From: Astrothelium macrocarpum | Taxonomy: Eukaryota > Ascomycota > Dothideomycetes > Trypetheliales > Trypetheliaceae | Assembly (NCBI GenBank): GCA_021030915.1 | Contig: JAGEMR010000182.1 | Location: forward strand, 1-48,405 | Direction: 5' to 3' | Length of the DNA: 48,405 nucleotides | Shown here: positions 45,052 to 48,405 of the stretch, piece after piece | How the letters are laid out: each line of letters begins with the position of its first letter | Numbering within the stretch: the first letter of the stretch is position 1 | Position numbers and translations under genes: made by a program | The notes under the pieces: model-generated | The model's database searches: none | The model's input: only the letters and a program-made list of their open reading frames with translations | What the model was told of the DNA's origin: nothing

Positions 45052-46759
45052 ATGGAGTCAATTCAAGATTTCCAAGGACTTCAGTACCCATTTACTACAG
45101 ATCCCATCCTAAGAAAGGCGTACGATGTCAACAACGTGGAGTATGCGACGTCGACCCACCAAATTGACCACGGTAGGGAGTTGTTTACATCTTTTAATTA
45201 ATCCTTGACTTATCAGAATAGACATGTTCCCTGGCTTGATTACTCTTCCTCAAAACGATGATGATATCCAGAAAGCAGTCAAATATGCAAAGGAACGGGG
45301 ATACGCAGTTTCTGTCATGAGCGGCGGTCACCAGTATAGCGGCGCATGCTCCACACATGGAAAGGGTATTCAGCTCAATCTCAAATTGACATACAAAGGG
45401 CCGGCGGATCTGGTTGTTTTGCCACAGTTACCAGCTCCGGATAGCAACAGAACTCTGGTTTATGCCAGTGTCAGCCACAGTCTTGGCGAATTCAACCAAT
45501 TTCTTCGAAACAACCAGCTGTTCGTGCCTCACGGACAGTGCATGGATGTACGACTCGGTGGGCACGCTCAGACAGGCGGGTATGGCCAACTTGGACGCAG
45601 CTTTGGTCTATTTGGAGATCACATTTGGGGTATCAGAATGATCAACCACAACGGCAAAATACAGGAAGTTACCAAGAAATCTAATACCGAGCTGTTCAAC
45701 GCTATTTTGGGAGGTAGTCCAGGCAATTTTGGGGTCATTACACACTACACTGTTGAAGTTTATCGCGACGCGGATCATGACTTCCCTGAAAAAGGTGTCC
45801 GGCCGCATGGGTTCAAAGGGGTCTGGCTGTACAGCGAGTTGATGGTGAAACTGCTCCTGAATGAAGTCGCAGCGATGGCCGAAGACCCAGAGTTTCCACG
45901 AAACTTTGATCTTTGTGTCAGCGTGCTCAGCTCCTCATTTCCCATGTTCAAATTGATGCCTGAGTTGAAAGATGACCTATCAGAAATTCTCCAACGCATT
46001 GGCGAAGCGCTGGGTGTGAACGGTGATACCAAGTGGCCTGCAACTGTTGTCCTATACGCGCAATGGGTCCCAATGAACGCAGAGGATAAATATACCGACG
46101 AGGTTGACGCGTGGTTCCAAAAATTCCGAGATCTCAACGATTTCCTAAAGTATTGGTGCTTATCTGCTAAAGATATTATTGAGCCAATGTCCCAAATGAC
46201 GGGCGAATGGCTCTTTGATCGACCTCGCGAGTTTGACCATCCTTACGAGAAGCGCACTTACCTGACCACCTCGACAACATTGGTGCAAGACAAATGGGTC
46301 GACCAAGTAGCCGCCCGAATCCATCAGGTCGTGGCCCCATCGTTGACACATCTCACTTTGTGGGAGAATTGCTATCTTTCCGTCCAGATCCAATGCTTTG
46401 GAGGGAAAAACTCTCAATACTATGTCAATCGGAACAATGGCAGAAGTTACAGCTGGAGAGATTCGACTGTTGTTCAGGTGCTAGACTGCTTCCACAAAGA
46501 GGGCGAGACAGGCAAAGCGCTCGCACAGGGTTGGCAAGCAGGCAACGACAAGCTCATGAACGGCGAGAATAGTCCATTCGGCAAGCAGGATAGGCGTGTG
46601 CTCTGGGCTTCGTACGGCGATTGGGATATGAACAAGAGCTGGCCGTTCTACTACGAGGATCGAGCCAAGTACGAGAGGATTGGGAGGCAAAGATACCTGG
46701 CTGATCCTCACGGAACCTTTACACCCAATCCTTTTAATGTGAAGGCTGTGAAAAATTGA
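45052..46759 (+). CDS. FAD-linked oxidase, berberine-bridge type
   Basis: Flavoprotein oxidase of the PCMH/BBE class, which oxidises sugars, alkaloids or secondary-metabolite alcohols. Exons are 45052-45172 and 45222-46759 (552 aa); the 49-nt intron joins ATSTHQIDH to DMFPGLITLPQ. SGGHQYSG (His77) and HGQCMDVRLGG (Cys147) are the two residues that attach FAD covalently in bicovalent members. GSPGNFGVITHYTVEVYRD closes the FAD domain. The C-terminal BBE motif is seen as QYYVNRNNGRSYSWRDS and YYEDRAKYERIGRQRYLADPHGTFTPNPFNV. No signal peptide is visible from this start, unlike many secreted BBE enzymes, so either it is intracellular or an upstream exon is missing. It is the last gene before the AT-rich block. 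Confidence 0.9.
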
Positions 46760-47055
46760 ACAGCTATTTGACTATTATTTTCGTTTATATATTTATAAAG
46801 CTGCATTGTGTGATATTGCTGAGCATGTTTCTAACGTGTTGCGTCAACAGCCCCTGAGCTGATGTCATTCCGAGGTAATTCTCAACGGACAAAAATTGGT
46901 GGAAGCCAGAGAGAGACATATTCTGCGCTGTATATGCCAAAGAGACCCTCAATCACAATCATCGATGTAGCGCTCAAAAATGGGTTTTCGGATAACGTAT
47001 CTGCATAGCGAGCGGAACAACATAGCGAGCGGAACACCGCTCCGCAATCGTACGA
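46760..47055. other. Transition from gene space to AT-rich block
   Basis: 3' region of the FAD oxidase. Ends in a GC-containing strip (47004-47056) with a 17-bp tandem repeat, after which composition drops abruptly to nearly pure A+T. Confidence 0.5.
47004..47037 (+). repeat. 17-bp tandem duplication at the AT-block edge
   Basis: CATAGCGAGCGGAACA occurs twice in a row with a 17-bp period (47004-47020 and 47021-47037; last base differs). It is followed by CCGCTCCGC, which partly complements the AGCGGA core. It may be the end of a degraded transposon. Confidence 0.8.
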
Positions 47056-47145
47056 ACTTTTTTTTTATCAACACAATAATATTATATTATAATTATAAAA
47101 ATTAATCATTATTCTTTTTTTCAGAAATTAAAAAATTTATCTGAT

Positions 47146-47202
47146 ATATTCGCGTATAATATTCAGATTATTTGTAATTATTATAATATTATATACGCGA
47201 AT
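47146..47202. repeat. Imperfect inverted repeat in AT block
   Basis: ATTCGCGTATAATATT at the left faces AATATTATATACGCGAAT at the right, separated by about 20 bp; two extra bases in one arm. It is one of few places with CpG in the block. Confidence 0.6.
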
Positions 47203-47700
47203 TTTTGCCATTTATATGATCATTTTTTTTATATATATCATTTTTTCTAATTTTAATAATATTTTTTTATGATTATAATATATTTATTTCTGAAATATTA
47301 AATGATCCGTTAATATATAATCAAATTTTTTTAATTTTCTGATATTTATTTAATATTTTATTTATCGTATGAAAATTTTTATTTTTTATTTTTAATAATA
47401 CTAATTTATATATTAATTTTGAAATATTTTTTATTTATATATTAATTAAATTATATAATTGAATTGAAAAATTATTTTAATATTTTACGATTTTAAATTT
47501 CAGATTTATAGAATTTTATATGATATTTTTTATAATTTTAAATATATTTAGATTTATAAATATGATATTTATTGAATAAGAATTTGATGATATAAATATT
47601 TTAAATTTAAAATTTAAATAATTATTTATTTATTTTGAATTATATAAAATAAAATTAATTATTCGAAATTTTATTTATATTTTTTTTTCGTTTATTAAAA

Positions 47701-47763
47701 TAAAAAATGTTTTTTTAAAAATAAAAAATGTTTTTTTAAAAATAAAAAATGTTTTTTTAAAAA
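47701..47763 (+). repeat. Three perfect copies of a 21-bp A/T repeat
   Basis: Unit starting TAAAAAATGTTTTTTT repeats at 47701, 47722 and 47743 without a mismatch. Each unit is an A-run, TG, a T-run and an A-run, and so could be strongly bent DNA. Confidence 0.9.
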
Positions 47764-48405
47764 TAAAAAAGAAATCGTTTTTCATAATATATATAAATTG
47801 AAATCGTATTAAATATTCAATTTTTTTATTATATAAAATTTTTAAAAAATTAAAATATTTTATATCAAAAAATTAAAAAATATATGATGAATATAAAAAT
47901 ATATAAAAAATAATAATATCCATTTTTTAATAATAATTATCGAATTTAAAAAAATGATAATTATTATATTTATTAAAAATTAAAAATTGATATTTACCGA
48001 TTATACAAAATTTTATAAATTTTTTAAAATATTATAATTAATTTAAATTAATTTTATTTATTATTCAATCATTTATATTTAAATGGATTTATTAAATAAT
48101 AAAAAATTCATTATTTATATATTAGAAAAAAAAATGATATTTATTTTTTATAATGATATACGAAAATAATATCTAATCATTTATATAAATATTTTAAATT
48201 ATTAAAATTTATTTTTGATTATCAGATTATTTTATATGAAATTTTTTTTTATAATTTAAAATAATAATAATTTTTATATATGATAATATTTTTATTAAAA
48301 AATCAATTTTATCGAAATTATAGATATTAATATTAATAATTTTATATTTATTAATTATATTATATATAAAATCAAATTAATTTTATATAATTATAGAATT
48401 TTTAA

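Larger units (their letters stand above)
47056..48405. other. AT-saturated, RIP-like block running off the window
   Basis: Almost only A and T with dense TpA steps and no coding potential. It resembles the interiors of the two pogo elements, so it is probably a degraded transposon whose other end lies beyond the window. No family can be assigned. Confidence 0.6.

Noticed and set aside
1..48405. CRISPR array, bacterial operons or plasmid origins
   Set aside because: Spliced eukaryotic genes throughout and no spaced repeat series.

Overview
The window looks like nuclear DNA of a filamentous ascomycete. The genes carry short GT-AG introns, mostly 47-97 nt, and include a HET-domain gene, a Zn2Cys6/fungal-specific transcription factor, a fungal PD-(D/E)XK nuclease-like protein and orthologues of APC11, DBR1, MGR2, PIG-M, TRAX, PRO45 and cytosolic aspartyl-tRNA synthetase. 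The transposon remnants have been turned into AT-saturated DNA, as repeat-induced point mutation (RIP) does. A Leotiomycetes-like fungus would fit, but I cannot fix the taxon from sequence alone. No rRNA, tRNA or CRISPR array was seen.

Layout. 1-3.54 kb is an AT-rich transposon graveyard. It holds a Tc1/mariner DD34E remnant, then a pogo/Fot1-type element (1034-3537, minus strand) with intact GC-rich terminal inverted repeats, and inside that a solo LTR (2441-2778) with a perfect 5-bp target duplication. 3.6-9.2 kb holds a PD-(D/E)XK nuclease-like gene, about 1.3 kb with no supportable gene, a small uncertain gene, and DBR1. 9.30-11.37 kb is a second, homologous pogo/Fot1 element with TA target duplication. 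11.7-16.6 kb holds a DEDDh-exonuclease-like gene, a flavin amine oxidase and a Zn2Cys6 regulator. 18.2-19.8 kb is a HET gene interrupted by two in-frame TAG codons. 21.1-43.9 kb is a mostly housekeeping block: mercaptopyruvate sulfurtransferase, APC11, a PLAC8 protein, an unknown protein, an SDR, PIG-M, TRAX, two tandem BTB genes, AspRS, an F-box protein, the STRIPAK FHA protein, MGR2 and an unknown protein. 45.0-46.8 kb is a bicovalent FAD oxidase (berberine-bridge type), after which the window ends in another AT-saturated block (47.06-48.4 kb).

How the genes relate. Most are unrelated neighbours in a gene-dense euchromatic segment between AT-rich blocks. Possible functional links are the amine oxidase with the adjacent Zn2Cys6 regulator, and the co-oriented BTB paralogue pair. 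Several genes act on nucleic acids (PD-(D/E)XK, DBR1, DEDDh, TRAX), and two of these lie just outside the two pogo elements. I report that as an observation, not a demonstrated system. Splice models were deduced by hand from reading frames and splice sites, so exon ends are predictions.
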